The notes: generated from the sequence alone by a model not told the origin. DNA of 19,651 bases from Phoronis ovalis (GCA_028565635.1 JAOXYB010015232.1:1-19651); one strand, 5' to 3'; positions 1 to 10,368 are shown, counted from the stretch's first letter. Made by a program: numbers and translations.

Positions 1-73
<73 letters not shown>

Positions 74-107
74 TACAAACATACATACATACATATATAT
101 ATATATA
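1..107. repeat. Compound microsatellite (AC)n-(ACAT)n-(AT)n
   Basis: About 34 uninterrupted AC units from base 1 are followed by degenerate ACAT/ACAA units and then an AT run. It begins at the window edge, so its true length is unknown. Confidence 0.98.
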
Positions 108-749
108 TTTGTTTGTATATCTTGTCACTAAGCTGACAATATCCGACACCTTAATCACGGCTATGAAAAAAATATGACATTTGCTGCATTTTCCATGCAA
201 CCTAATGTTTAAACTAGATTGCGTAGTGTTGCATGGTGACACCAAGTATAATATGGCTTCCAATACAATGTTTTTGACATGACAGCCATTTTGGATTCAA
301 GATGGTGTCAATTTTTTTACTACAAATTTTCATATCCTAAACCCAGCAATCATTTTGATCCAAGTTTTGTTGAAATCAGTACTTTCCCAGTTATCAAAGA
401 ATATACTTAGCGAGTGAGTGAAAGAGCAAGAACAATATGTGTTCCAACTTTGCCGTTGGAAGCCATAATAAGTAAAGAGTTATTATAATAGAATATTGAA
501 GAAATTAAAATTTGGGGTCAGTCATCAGTTATATAGTACAGTCATGTCATCAAAATAATACTGTTGCATAAAAAAAATGATAGAACTATCAGACAGAGGA
601 TAAAAAACTGATAAATGCTATCATGTTAACACATTATAAAAAATCCATGATGGTAAATGTATATATATGCTAAGTAAGAAACAAATATTAATGTGTTTAT
701 TCAGTATGTATAATAATGATGCGTGTATGACAGAAGTGAATTATTTTAC
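108..749. other. Non-coding stretch, presumed intron of the minus-strand gene
   Basis: No convincing exon is seen. A perfect 12-bp inverted repeat, TATGGCTTCCAA at 252-263 and its complement at 456-467, brackets an AT-rich core of about 190 bp. It may be a small decayed inverted-repeat element, but no target duplication is obvious. Confidence 0.5.
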
Positions 750-928
750 CTTCTCATTAGAATCCTTACACACATGTACTGGTTCTCCTGAAGGTGGTAA
801 GCAATGTGGTCCCTCGATGCGGCCCTTGAGAGACGATTCTGGTATACGTCCTTCAATAACTAACATTCCTAATTCCTGAAACAGCCTCCAGGGATCCAAC
901 TCTATCTCCTCCATTTTAGCTGTGCTGG
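750..928 (-). CDS. Minus-strand gene, exon 2
   Basis: This is 179 nt with two bases completing a split codon, then 59 open codons, then AAG|GTAAAA. It contains DPWRLFQELGMLVIEG and a Pro/Gly stretch (PHCLPPSGEP). The open plus-strand frame at 667-879 is its antisense shadow. Confidence 0.75.
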
Positions 929-3900
929 CTAAATAATGGAAAACAGTTAAATTATAAAAATAACTTAGATCCAGGTTATATGTACATGTACTAAAAATCT
1001 AGATGTTATAAAATGTGTTAATAGGCCAGATTAATTAACTTCCCTTGATATTCCAAGATTTTCTTAATTTAAAGCTTTTTATCTAACCAGTATAAAGTTT
1101 AGTCTTAGAAAACACAGGATTAATGAAGTATCCTACAGGCGATCACCTGAAAAGCTGGTTAATTAATTATTATGTAGTCTGGTAAAAAAGAATACATTGT
1201 CCTTTTGTACAATTTCATTTTTGCTGTTTTCTATTATCAAAGCATATTTGTTGCATTTCCATCAGCTCAGTTAGACATTCAGAAAAAATGAAAGAAGAAA
1301 ACTTGGATGTGAGTGGACCTAAATATCAGACATGCTTTTTGATTAGCATATTGGTTTAGTGCGATTCATATGATCTACACACAAATGCAAAGATACCAGA
1401 AGTATTGTACACCTTTTATATAGCAAGTATGTGCATCATCTAAAAAGCCATTACATTTATCAATATGTCAGTCAGTATAACTGTATGTTAGAACACAGAT
1501 TTTCAGTACTGAACATGCAGATATCAAATAAGCTGCTCCTACATTATTATAGCTTTTGTGATTTTTGTAAAATAACAACTTAAAGGTCAAACAATCAAAT
1601 CATTAGTATAGTATATATATTAAAAATGTACTAAATGCATGCATATATAATTCAACGTACTAAACTGCCCTAACAACATAACAAAGAAAAAAACAGGTAT
1701 TCCTGAACAATATTCACTGTTTCCTATTAAGAATACAAGAGCATAGAATAGAAAAGGATACTATATCTAAGGCAATTAATTGAAATAAATTGAAAGCACC
1801 AACCCCATGTATACAATCGAGTTCAGTCTTAGTTTCAATTAGATTCTATGACAGTTACAGACCTCTCAAATTCATGCATGTTTCGATAATGTACTGTATA
1901 TATGAAACAGCCGTCTCCAAATGTGTGACACTGTCAATAAGATTTTTTTTTAATTTTTAAGACAAAAACATCATTTTTTACATCCTATTTTCAATATGCA
2001 AGAGGAAAAAATATCTGTGTCAAAATGAACCTCCAACCCGGGGGGGGGGGTACTGGTCGAAAACGTTAGTAGGATATGTGGTCCAGGGTGAAAACACTGC
2101 CCCTATGGTGAATAAAGATTACCAAAGTTATACCCTGCTGTAAATGAAAAACAAGAAAAGCATACCATGTTGTAAAATAGTTCTCCCAAAATATAATACT
2201 CTGTCATGAATTCACTTGTAAATTATATATAATTTGGTAGATAAATGTAAGCACCTTAATTTATCATCCCTGTCAAAAATGCATTTTTCAAGAAATACAC
2301 CTTGTGGTAAGTGAATATCTTTTGAAAATATACCATGGTAAATGCCCAACAAGAAAAATATATCCTGTGATTAAAAAGGCTATGCAAACTCTGAAAAACA
2401 TCCCCTGGTAAATGTATGAGCTGAACAGGGGGTCTATCAAGTGGCACATATATATGGTAATTTTGAATGTCAGTACTCACCCTCCGAACCTCAAACCATC
2501 TGGAATAACATTTTGCGTATAATTATGCATAATTATCTTATAAACATTTCATACTGAACTGTGTAAGTTGCATTGCATATCCAAAATTAAAATTTATCAG
2601 TTTCCATTTCATAAATTGTATAAGCAAAAAACATCCAGATCAATCTACCTAATTATCATCCAGATTCTAATTAAAGTGTAATTGATTAGGGGTCCATGGA
2701 TACTTATCATGTGAGTCATACAGATTATACACAATATACTACACACCAAGTCTTAATACTGGTACCATTATTTTTGATTATGGTGCTTTGCCAAATGTAA
2801 AGAATTATTGTTTTTTCGTCCAATGTAAATAAAAATAAAAACATAAACAGCTGGAACTGGCTTATCATGAGCTATACTAGGAAAACAGCATGATTTTGCA
2901 TGCTAATCAACCATAAAACAAAAAACTCTTCTTCTGAATATGCACGACAATAGGGTACACAGCAATATTAAATGAACCAAAGTGAACTTTATCTTTTTAT
3001 AAATGTTCTATAGGGGGTGTACACATGACAGGCATATATTTATATACACATTCCATTGTATATTAAAACTAATAATTCTTTGACACTTGACACTGATAGA
3101 AAACTTTAATATACAAATAAAAGATATATGCAGAAATGAGTCAACATATACAAGTCGGGATCTAGTAGAACAATTGTTTGTTTCCCTCGTTACTGTTAGT
3201 ACCACTCATATGATCTAAAGTGACATGTCATTATATAAGGTAAAGCCATAATTGATGCAAAGTGTACAGCTGGTCAAAATATAATTATTTATATTAATTT
3301 CTGGGCAATACAGTTACAATTTCACCTATTTAATTATCAGGAGCTAATATAAGGACATCAACAGCCAGTAAATATAATACGAGAGCACAAAGTCTACAAG
3401 ATGATGTAATACTCATAAGAAGTCTTAGTTGTTCCCAAATTTAAAAATCAAATAATTTTTTAGTAAACAGATGATGTGTAATCTTTGGTTGATTGAGTTC
3501 AATACATGAGACAATAATACAACCTAATAAGACTGAAAAATTTATAATTATATTTAAAGGTATTGAATATTATGAAATTAATAGACTATAATTTTTTATT
3601 TTGTCATTGATGCAGCAAATGAGAGTAAATTGTGATAAATTATATTTCTCATTTCTTCAAGAAAAACAAAAACAAAGGAATTAATACATGTAGATTAGTA
3701 CGCAGTTAACCAAATGATTCACTAATAAACAACTTGAGACAACACAGGGTTGTCATTGATTAGGCCAGGGCGAGGTCATGCAGACAGTATTGACTAGTGT
3801 ACAACTACAAGGTCAGACATTTGAAGTTATATATTTACCAATCTTATACTACCTACATTTAGCTCTACCGAACCAGGATTAAGCATACAAAAAACGATGT

Positions 3901-4033
3901 ACATAAAGGGACCATCAGTTCAATGTTATACCATTTTAGTACCATGAAACCATAATTTTTGAAGCATACCTCGTAACCAGCTGTGATGGTCAATAAAGTA
4001 CAGAAATAAATACTTGCCTTCTTCAGGTCTCAT
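750..4033 (-). CDS. Unrecognised protein, first 65 codons, 3' part beyond the window
   Basis: Two minus-strand exons are proposed: 4018-4033 (ATG plus 16 nt) and 750-928 (179 nt). The first ends with one base (G) and the second begins with CC, so the join makes an Ala codon and keeps one open frame, MRPEEA then STAKMEEIELDPWRLFQELG and onward to DSNEK at codon 65. The first donor is GC-type (AAG|GCAAGT). The exon 2 acceptor is TTCCATTATTTAG and its donor is AAG|GTAAAA, ending in phase 0. The second exon is visibly richer in G and C than its flanks and has no stop. The start has A at -3; an in-frame ATG at codon 11 is a possible alternative. No signal peptide or membrane segment is seen, and the peptide is acidic then Pro-rich. 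I do not recognise the family. The gene lies head-to-head with SEC11 and the start codons are about 430 bp apart. Confidence 0.6.
929..2026. other. Non-coding, intron of the minus-strand gene
   Basis: AT-rich sequence on both strands, with no exon-like island or recognisable element seen. Confidence 0.6.
2034..2485. mobile_element. Approximately 450-bp non-autonomous element with poly-G end (copy A)
   Basis: The element starts with CAACCC, a run of 11 G and TACTGG. It ends in CAGTACTCACCCTCC, whose complement (GGAGGGTGAGTACTG) resembles the start. The 7-bp GAACCTC directly flanks both ends (2027-2033 and 2486-2492), consistent with a target-site duplication. Inside are degenerate units about 35-45 bp apart, centred on ATGGTAAATG or CTGTAAATG. 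It has no coding capacity. Its interior matches the sequence at 15269-15642 over most of its length. Superfamily unknown. Confidence 0.7.
2493..4017. other. Non-coding, intron of the minus-strand gene
   Basis: AT-rich. A few short open frames on both strands lack exon-like base composition or splice sites in phase. No RNA gene or element recognised. Confidence 0.6.
4018..4033 (-). CDS. Minus-strand gene, exon 1 coding part
   Basis: ATG AGA CCT GAA GAA G, encoding MRPEE plus one base, followed by GCAAGT. This matches the usual strong context of GC-AG introns (AAG|GCAAGT). The phase agrees with the exon at 750-928. The exon is too short to stand alone, so the call rests on the phase match and the donor. 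Confidence 0.5.
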
Positions 4034-4104
4034 TATTTCATCAGAAACTCTCTTTCAATCATTAAAAAAAGTTCTATATATTCTGCAGATAGCACCAAAC
4101 TCAT
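4033..4104 (-). promoter_or_regulatory. Possible upstream ORF ending on the main start codon
   Basis: On the minus strand an ATG at 4104 opens 23 codons whose TAA overlaps the proposed main ATG by one base (TAATG). If the transcript starts upstream of 4104, this arrangement would permit termination-reinitiation control. Transcription start is not known from the sequence. Confidence 0.3.
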
Positions 4105-4459
4105 CACGGAAGTTAAAGCTTAATCGGTGTGACTATTCTCTAGTTTTCAGGGAAAATATTTGGAACAAAAACATATTTTGTTACTTAGGGCTCCAACTCA
4201 GCTGCTATTATGGTCACGTGACTAAGAAATGCTGTAACAAATGGTATACGATTAACAAAAAATATCTTTAGCGCACAATGATAGTTTATACACCTAAAGC
4301 AAAACTAAATTGTCATAATGTCTTCTTCTGAAGATTAAATTAGAAAGAAACGATTGTATGTAGATATGTTTATCGAATATTATTGTGTATACACCGGATA
4401 CAGTACTGGCGAGATTGTACGAGACTTGAGTTATTGGTAGAACATATTTTTCCCTAAAC
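4034..4459. promoter_or_regulatory. Shared (bidirectional) promoter region
   Basis: This is the 426-bp interval between the divergent start codons of the unknown minus-strand gene and SEC11. It must hold both 5' UTRs and both core promoters. No clear TATA box is placed relative to either gene. A perfect E-box palindrome lies near the middle. Confidence 0.6.
4213..4222. promoter_or_regulatory. E-box palindrome GTCACGTGAC (CLEAR/USF-type)
   Basis: A perfect 10-bp palindrome matching the consensus bound by TFEB/MITF and USF bHLH-zip factors. It is 180 bp from the minus-strand ATG and 238 bp from the SEC11 ATG. The match is direct; binding is inferred. Confidence 0.5.
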
Positions 4460-4519
4460 ATGGGTTTTCTAGACAGTTTTGAGTCTTTAGACGAGATCCG
4501 ACGAATGAATAAAAGACAG
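4460..4519 (+). CDS. SEC11: SEC11 exon 1
   Basis: Twenty codons, [20 protein letters not shown], ending in phase 0 at CAG|GTAACA. The MNKRQ end matches the family immediately before the membrane helix, which fixes this distant exon as the true first exon. Confidence 0.93.
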
Positions 4520-7500
4520 GTAACACGAAAATTGTAAACTTGACCATTTATTACCTGCAAAGGAACAAGATATAATTATTTTAGCTTAAATACATAAACA
4601 CCTGACAATCGCCGGTCTCCTGCAGAATTGAAACGTGACGTGTTACTGTTAGTACAAAACAAATGCATATGCTAACCGTGCTAACATCGTGTAAGGCTTT
4701 AAAAAAAGCGTCTGCATCATTTTGCATTTATGGTTGCAATGTTACTGTTGAAAATAACCTGAGACTAATAAACTAGATATACTAGGGTTAGAACAGAAAT
4801 ATTCCAGTGACTGCACAAGCCACAACTGGCACAAGGGTTTAATAATTAATACCACTTTATATAAGTATTAACTTTAAGTTATAATAGTTATATAAGCAGA
4901 AGTAATCCTGCAAGCATGACCCTACGCCTACGGACAAGCCGTAGGCTGTCCATAGTAGGGTCATGCTTGCAGACTATTGACTATTGTATTACTGCTATAT
5001 TACACATTATTTTAAGTCTTAACTTTACTTTGGACAGCCTGCAGCTTGTCTGTAGGGTCATTGACTTCTCCTATCTCAGACCGGTTGAACTTCGAAAACA
5101 CTTACTAGCTTGACTAAATGAATGAATTACATGCAAATATTTGCTTCTGTCTAATCCTTGATCTGCTTTTCGGCATGCCACATCTCATTTTTTGCATCTA
5201 AAAATATTTACGATGTTGAAAATGCATTAAATTGGATTTGGAAGTGTTGTCTACCTATGGTAAAACATTACTGCACAAATTGCAAAAACTTCAAATTGGG
5301 TGGCAAGCCAATACTTGGAGTTGACAGTAGAACAAGCACTGCTTGCATGCATAGAGAACTTGGATTGAAATCATTAGAATCTTGTAGATTGCGTGATTGG
5401 GTAAATAAGACATCGGCAGACTACTTAAATCCCCATATCACTTATGCAAGGGATGTCCATTATTTACATATTTGAAATAGTGCATATGGTTTATTTGTTC
5501 CAAGAGTTAATGTGCCAAAACAACTTTCTAGTATTCAAGCCTGTTTTAGGAGGCAATTACTGCCAACACTTAAGGCCATTGATATAAAATGTTTTAAAAT
5601 AGATTGTATAATTTTACATATGTAAACCTTTAATTTGTAAGTACTGTGTCGATGTCAGATCTTCAAACTATGAGGGGGGTAAGGGGTCCCCCAGGGTGCA
5701 ATGCTTGCACTTAAAAATTGGCGTTATATAAATAGAAAGCAAAAAAAGAAAAATTAAAAATGGTCGCCAAAATAAATTTCCTCGCGGCAAGTTAAAAAAA
5801 AAAAAAAAAAAAAATTGCCGCCAAAACAAAATGCTCGGACTTAACAGAACCCAATGCTCGCTGCTCGCAAAAATCCCCTATCGCCCTCAACTATAGTTTT
5901 GTTCTCATAAAACACTCATTGATTGTTTCTCTAGGTCTACAATCTAAATTAATTGTCGACTTCATTATTGGCTGCAATTCCTAGAGGCATCTGTATACCC
6001 CAGCAAGATAGTTTCATATTGCTGCTGTTCATAAATCTCTTTAAGTTATCATAATACTGTGTTATACCAACAAAATGTACCCTTGTTTTGTTTGATATTT
6101 CTTGTATTTTCTACATCTGGGCCCAGTAGGAGATCAGAGTATGTGCACTGAGCAGACTACCCAGACTAAAGAAGATGAAATAAGTGAATTTAGTTAACTT
6201 TATAACAGCAACAACAGCAACAGATGGCATAAAGTCCAAAATGCACTCTTGAAGCTCTCTCGAAATTCGACCAATCAGAGATACGAGAAATCCATGACTA
6301 TGGATAAGCCTAATGAAATGTAAAATTAATCATTTATACCTGATAATGTAGCATCTGTGTCACAAGTCTTCTATTGGCTTTGAATAATGCAGATATACTA
6401 CTGGTGCTTGACTTGGGAAGGAGGGATCTGTGGTTTGATCTCCACTGGCAGGTTACTTCTTATATTACAATATCATGTTTTTCAGTTATATTATCAAATA
6501 TTAAACTTTGCTATGATCGTCTCGTCAGCATTGATGATTTGGAAAGGTTTGATGGTGGTGACAGGAAGCGAGAGTCCCATTGTTGTTGTGCTCAGGTGAG
6601 GAATTTTTCCATAAAAAATACCACTAATCTGTAAAAGTAAAGAATTCATTTTTCAAATCTGCATAATGTTTATTTTTATTTTTAAATAAGACTATTTACA
6701 TGCTCATGCAGTCTTCCAACTTTGTTGCCTTGCCTTTTCTTCCAATCAGTAGCATATGGTATCATGGTTTGTTTAGTATCAAAATGTTAGGGTCTTTGTT
6801 TACCAATAAAATTGTCATAGGTATTTGATATTTCTATTTAACTGAAGATTTCTAATGTAGTTTGATACAGAAAGCCATGACATTATGGCAAGCCATATGC
6901 TGCCACAATATGTTTATATATCGAGGACTTGTAATCATAATATGGGCAGTTCATCCTGGCACTGAAAAATGTATCGCCATAACTTTAAAAGCTACAGACT
7001 ATATATTTTCTGCAGTCAGTGGCCGAATGATGGCTATGTTTGTTAAATGTTTTGCACATATCTTGTTTATTTAAGTGGTCTATAAAGATTTATTACATTC
7101 ACCTTGGTGCATATATAATTTCACTCACTGGGTAACTCACTGCAGTAGCAATATTAATAAAGTGGTCACTTTCAATGTGGCCAACTGATTGTTTGTTCCC
7201 GAGATAAGCTGCAATATAGACCACATGTTTTATAAAGGAACCAAAAGCAGCGATGAAATAAAAATCATGGAACATACACTGCATGTCTCACAAATTACAG
7301 ATAAAATAGTAAGTACAGCCAGTTCAGGCCATTCTTTTCCTAATCAAAAATAATGTGTGCATTTTATAGTGGCAGTATGGAACCAGCTTTCCATCGAGGA
7401 GATCTACTATTTTTAACCAATCATAGAGAAGAACCCATACGCGTTGGAGAAATTGTTGTTTTTAAAATAGAAGGTCGGGACATTCCTATTGTCCATCGAG

Positions 7501-9644
7501 TTCTTAAAGTCCATGAAAAGTAAGTCTATCTAATTAAGAATCACAAGTTATTTGGCTGGTTTGTAAGATGGCATTTTTTAATGAAATTGAATCTAGGGCA
7601 CATTGAATACTGATTTTAAATGCTTACTTAGTTTTATAATACAATTTTCATTAATTTTTTTATTACAAAACACATTAAAAAGTGTTCAAAGCTTGTTTAA
7701 ATTAACAATCATTATAATTTATTATTAACATAGAATTTCCTACCACAGGATCCTTTATAGTCTAAGTTTAGACCCTTGTTGTATTTTAAAAATAATTTTT
7801 GTTAAAAATTGAGTTTATATATGAGTTTAGATCCCTATATAAATTTCTATCCCTATATATATCTGATAATAATATGCACTATTAATTTTAAAACAAATTT
7901 TTGACTTTTGCGAGCTTACAGTTTTAAAACAATTTACTTAGTACATTTATATAGTCTGTGTTAGAGACTAGATCCTTTATAACAAACCTGAAGGACACAG
8001 CCAACTGTATATTGATTGCACAATTCTGCATTCTAGTGATAATGTTAAACTAGTATATTATTAAGCAAACATTTCTTAATACAACTCTTTAAGAATGTTT
8101 CTTTTTCTATTAAGTCCTAAAATGTCCAGTAAATACAAATAGGACCCTTCTGGTTGGAGTTTCAGATCTCCTTCATCTTGTATTATGAGAAAATGTGAGA
8201 TTTGAGGGTAGTCAAGCATTCGGGGAAAAACATCAGTTTTCTTCAAAAAATTGTTCATTTGTTTCATAGGAAGAATTGTTAAAGTTACTTATTTTGAAAT
8301 AGTATGAATACAATTTTTATGCATAAAATTGTATGAGTGGTGATGTACACCTCATATTCTTTTAGTGGCTAAAATGGGAAGCAGCAATAGACTTTTTGCA
8401 TGCACTTGGTGGAGCCACCAGCCTCAGACCCAAATGATACCAGCATATTGTATTCTGTGAATGAACAATGACATAGTTCTGCGTGTGCTCACAAGATTCA
8501 TTCACAAAACATATCCTTTGCATGCTGAGCCAAAACCAAAAAAAAAATCTTATGTTCTTTGATCTAAGACACGCCCTCCTTTGTGAGCATATCAATACAT
8601 AAAAACTATTTTTTAGTTTGTTAAATTTTCACCGGTTAAAGCTTTTCTAAAGTCAGATTTAAAAAAACAAGTTTTGTGTTTAACTAAAGGATGCCGGTAT
8701 TGAAAGGGTCTGACTGTAGCACCCTCAAGTGCATTCGAAACGTTGCAATTGTCGTTTGTTAACAGATAGTTTATACACATTTTAATTTCAGAGAAGACGG
8801 TACAGTTAAATTCCTAACAAAAGGTGACAATAACTCTGTAGATGACCGAGGATTATATGCCCCTGGACAGCTTTGGCTAGAAAAGAAAGATGTTGTAGGC
8901 AGAGCTAAGGGGTAAGATTAATATCATGATTTATTCTGCTGGGTATTTAGTAGTTATCTGGTTGAGAATAAAACAATAATGTCATTGAACAATAAATACT
9001 GTACCTCATATAATATAGAATAGTTAAGAGTTTGTAATTTTGTGAGATATTTTTGAAAAATGTTTGTCTTCTGAAATGTAAGGTGTATCTGTCTAAATTT
9101 TACATTATGGCTACTTTATTTCTTTATTTTTTAGATTTGTGCCATATGTTGGAATTGTTACAATTTTAATGAATGATTATCCAAAATTTAAGGTGAGTTA
9201 AGACGTCAAACTTACCCAATCACAATGAATGCTGTATTACATTGCATAAATAGTCATTTATAGATTTTTACTCACATTTCAGAAATGTAACGTTTGGTCT
9301 TATTTTTGAGCTCCCTACTAGTGACATAAATACAATGCTGTTGCTCTGAATATAACATACACAAATGCTATGTAAAAATGAAGTGACTTAAAGTTATTTT
9401 CTGTTGCAGGCAAGCATTATTATAACAATTGACAAAGAAATTTTGAAACAATAAATTTCTACCCAAGTAGTACCCATAGTTTGATAGTATCTTTGATGGA
9501 GGATTTTGGAGGTTATTTATAAACTCTGTTTACTTTGTAACTACATAACAATTAATATCATGTTATCAGTTTTTTTATACGTTTCTGTTTCAGTATGCCG
9601 TCTTAGCAACACTTGGATTGTTTGTTTTGATTCACAGAGAATGA
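4460..9644 (+). CDS. SEC11: Signal peptidase complex catalytic subunit SEC11 (six exons, complete)
   Basis: The SEC11 serine protease of the endoplasmic reticulum signal peptidase complex cleaves signal peptides from secretory and membrane proteins. Coding exons are 4460-4519, 6486-6595, 7370-7519, 8792-8911, 9135-9192 and 9594-9644, all GT-AG and in phase: 549 nt, 182 aa plus TGA (human SEC11A has 179 aa). The family landmarks are an N-terminal MNKRQ just before a membrane helix (about residues 21-45), SGSMEP with catalytic Ser59, IVHRV with His99, [10 protein letters not shown] with Asp125, and a hydrophobic C-terminus ending in HRE. All three triad residues of the eukaryotic Ser-His-Asp type are present, so the enzyme should be active. 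The start has A at -3 and G at +4. It fits SEC11A and SEC11C about equally, so no paralogue letter is given. It is head-to-head with an unknown gene upstream. Confidence 0.97.
4520..4908. other. SEC11 intron 1, first part
   Basis: No element or RNA gene recognised; AT-rich. Confidence 0.6.
4909..4971. repeat. 63-bp near-perfect hairpin
   Basis: Perfect 17-bp inverted arms (TGCAAGCATGACCCTAC at 4909-4925 and its complement at 4955-4971) enclose a second perfect 8-bp pair, GCCTACGG at 4926-4933 and CCGTAGGC at 4939-4946. The CATGACCCT end and the CCTACGG-n-AAGCC core resemble the end of the foldback element at 12457, which suggests a shared repeat family. Confidence 0.75.
5158..5740 (+). mobile_element. 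Decayed non-LTR retrotransposon, 3' end
   Basis: A 105-codon open frame contains [18 protein letters not shown], resembling the block (RELG-W/L-xSLxxRR) common after the reverse transcriptase domain of CR1/jockey-like LINEs. After a TGA at 5473 the frame continues with a GLFVPRV stretch typical of the extreme C-terminus. A tail ends GGCGTTATATAAATAG, like the 3' ends of many CR1-like LINEs. The 5' part is absent. It is a dead fragment inside SEC11 intron 1. Confidence 0.45.
5794..5814 (+). repeat. Poly(A) run (21 A) near the LINE remnant
   Basis: Twenty-one uninterrupted A bases, flanked by two similar short segments (GTCGCCAAAATAAA before, TTGCCGCCAAAACAAA after). It may mark a second retroposed insertion end. 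Confidence 0.6.
5815..6485. other. SEC11 intron 1, last part
   Basis: No supported element. A short CAACAACAGCAACAG run occurs near 6208-6225. Confidence 0.6.
6486..6595 (+). CDS. SEC11: SEC11 exon 2 (membrane helix)
   Basis: Acceptor ATGTTTTTCAG, then [20 protein letters not shown], the single N-terminal transmembrane segment, and [11 protein letters not shown]. It ends AG|GTGAGG inside the Ser57 codon. The open frame extends upstream into intron but is not coding there. Confidence 0.97.
6596..7369. other. SEC11 intron 2
   Basis: Short open frames on both strands have no family match. A 10-bp inverted pair, GTGGTCTATA (7076-7085) and TATAGACCAC (7214-7223), may outline a very small inverted-repeat element. 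Confidence 0.5.
7370..7519 (+). CDS. SEC11: SEC11 exon 3 (catalytic Ser and His)
   Basis: Acceptor ATTTTATAG; completes the Ser57 codon and continues [11 protein letters not shown] (nucleophile Ser59) through [11 protein letters not shown] (His99). It ends AA|GTAAGT, splitting the Lys107 codon. Confidence 0.97.
7520..8791. other. SEC11 intron 3
   Basis: AT-rich. Open frames at 8076-8267 and 8362-8595 on the minus strand show no recognisable motifs. No element identified. Confidence 0.6.
8792..8911 (+). CDS. SEC11: SEC11 exon 4 (catalytic Asp)
   Basis: Acceptor TTTAATTTCAG; encodes [20 protein letters not shown] (Asp125 in the DDRG stretch) and [12 protein letters not shown]. The donor GG|GTAAGA splits a Gly codon. 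Confidence 0.97.
9135..9192 (+). CDS. SEC11: SEC11 exon 5
   Basis: Acceptor TTATTTTTTAG; encodes [19 protein letters not shown] and ends in phase 0 at AAG|GTGAGT. Confidence 0.96.
9410..9454 (+). CDS. Possible alternative SEC11 terminal exon
   Basis: Inside intron 5, a strong acceptor (TTTTCTGTTGCAG) at 9409 is followed in the correct phase by 14 codons, [14 protein letters not shown], and TAA. An AATAAA at 9450-9455 overlaps that stop. Splicing here would replace the conserved hydrophobic C-terminus. A chance signal is quite possible. Confidence 0.3.
   Translation, partial: ASIIITIDKEILKQ
9594..9644 (+). CDS. SEC11: SEC11 exon 6 (C-terminus)
   Basis: Acceptor GTTTCTGTTTCAG; encodes [16 protein letters not shown] and TGA, matching the family's conserved hydrophobic C-terminal end. 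Confidence 0.97.
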   Translation, partial: YAVLATLGLFVLIHRE

Positions 9645-10031
9645 TACTAGAAAGCGTTCTAGTCCAAAGATTTGTTACTAACAGCTAGCAAAAGGATTTG
9701 TTTCTTCGATGGTTTACTCTGTTTATTAGCTCAGAATTATTCAGCTCAGGGCTATTTTGCTAGGTGTAAGTGGTGGCAGATCCAAAATGTCATGTTTTGT
9801 CCTCTTCAAACAGCTTAAATGAAATCAAGCTAGTGCATAGTAGCCCACATGCACACAACTATCTGACACCAAACAATCCCTTTGGTAGCTTAAACTCTAA
9901 TGAAAGCACTATGCACTACCAGTGCAAGAAATATTTATACTTTGATATTTTAGAAATTTATTAAGAATAATGGACTATTCTTTGTAAAATGCTAACATGC
10001 ATGTGCGTAAATGTTGAAAACTTTAAATAAA
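9645..10031 (+). other. SEC11 3' untranslated region
   Basis: AT-rich sequence from the stop codon to the AATAAA at 10026. No conserved coding frame. Confidence 0.7.
10026..10031 (+). terminator. SEC11 poly(A) signal
   Basis: Canonical AATAAA about 380 nt after the SEC11 stop, followed by more A/T-rich sequence. Cleavage would be expected some 10-30 nt further on. Confidence 0.7.
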
Positions 10032-10044
10032 ATAATTTACAAAT

Positions 10045-10368
10045 TTATTCAAAAATCTCTTTCATTTGATGTGTCTGTGCACTGTTTATCACTTTTAATT
10101 TATAACTCAAAGTGTCATCGATAATATTTGTGTTTGCTGAGTATAAGTACCATGAAAAACTGCAGAACACAATCATTGACACATTGCATTGATTCAAATA
10201 CCAGGCCAAATGGATTAACATGAAATATTTTGTCCAGAACACTGCTCGGACTGAGTCGCACAATAGTTTATAACCATGCTCATTGATAACGACCAAGAAG
10301 AATATGACAATTACAAATATTGTATGCATATCCAGGATGGAATGACAGTCCCTACTACAGGCAACCAA
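10045..10368 (-). pseudogene. Hydrophobic minus-strand ORF, possibly a decayed membrane-protein exon
   Basis: About 107 codons are open on the minus strand, with a hydrophobic run (TIFVIVIFFLVVI) and later LAWYLNQCNVSMIVFCSFSW. The second segment loosely recalls the last helix of peptide-type GPCRs (an N-x-S then YC-x-FS pattern), but key residues are absent and there is no ATG at the start. A plausible acceptor (GGTTGCCTGTAG) lies near its 5' end. It ends just beyond the SEC11 poly(A) signal, so it would be convergent with SEC11. It could equally be chance or a remnant. Confidence 0.2.

Noticed and set aside
667-879. Plus-strand open frame of 70 codons
   Set aside because: It is antisense to the minus-strand exon 750-928, which has matching splice sites and a better peptide.
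4294-4560. Minus-strand frame of 88 codons overlapping the SEC11 start
   Set aside because: Antisense to SEC11 exon 1 and the promoter; no motif and no splice signals in phase.
4916-5113. Plus-strand frame beginning in the hairpin
   Set aside because: Its first residues are just the translation of the inverted repeat; the rest has no recognisable motif.
6374-6634. Longer plus-strand open frames around SEC11 exon 2, including an apparent ATG at 6387
   Set aside because: They are read-through of the exon into intron. The family match begins at the acceptor at 6486 and the true N-terminus is at 4460.
8362-8595. Minus-strand frame of 77 codons in SEC11 intron 3
   Set aside because: Composition is slightly GC-richer, but the peptide has no motif and the frame lacks convincing splice sites.
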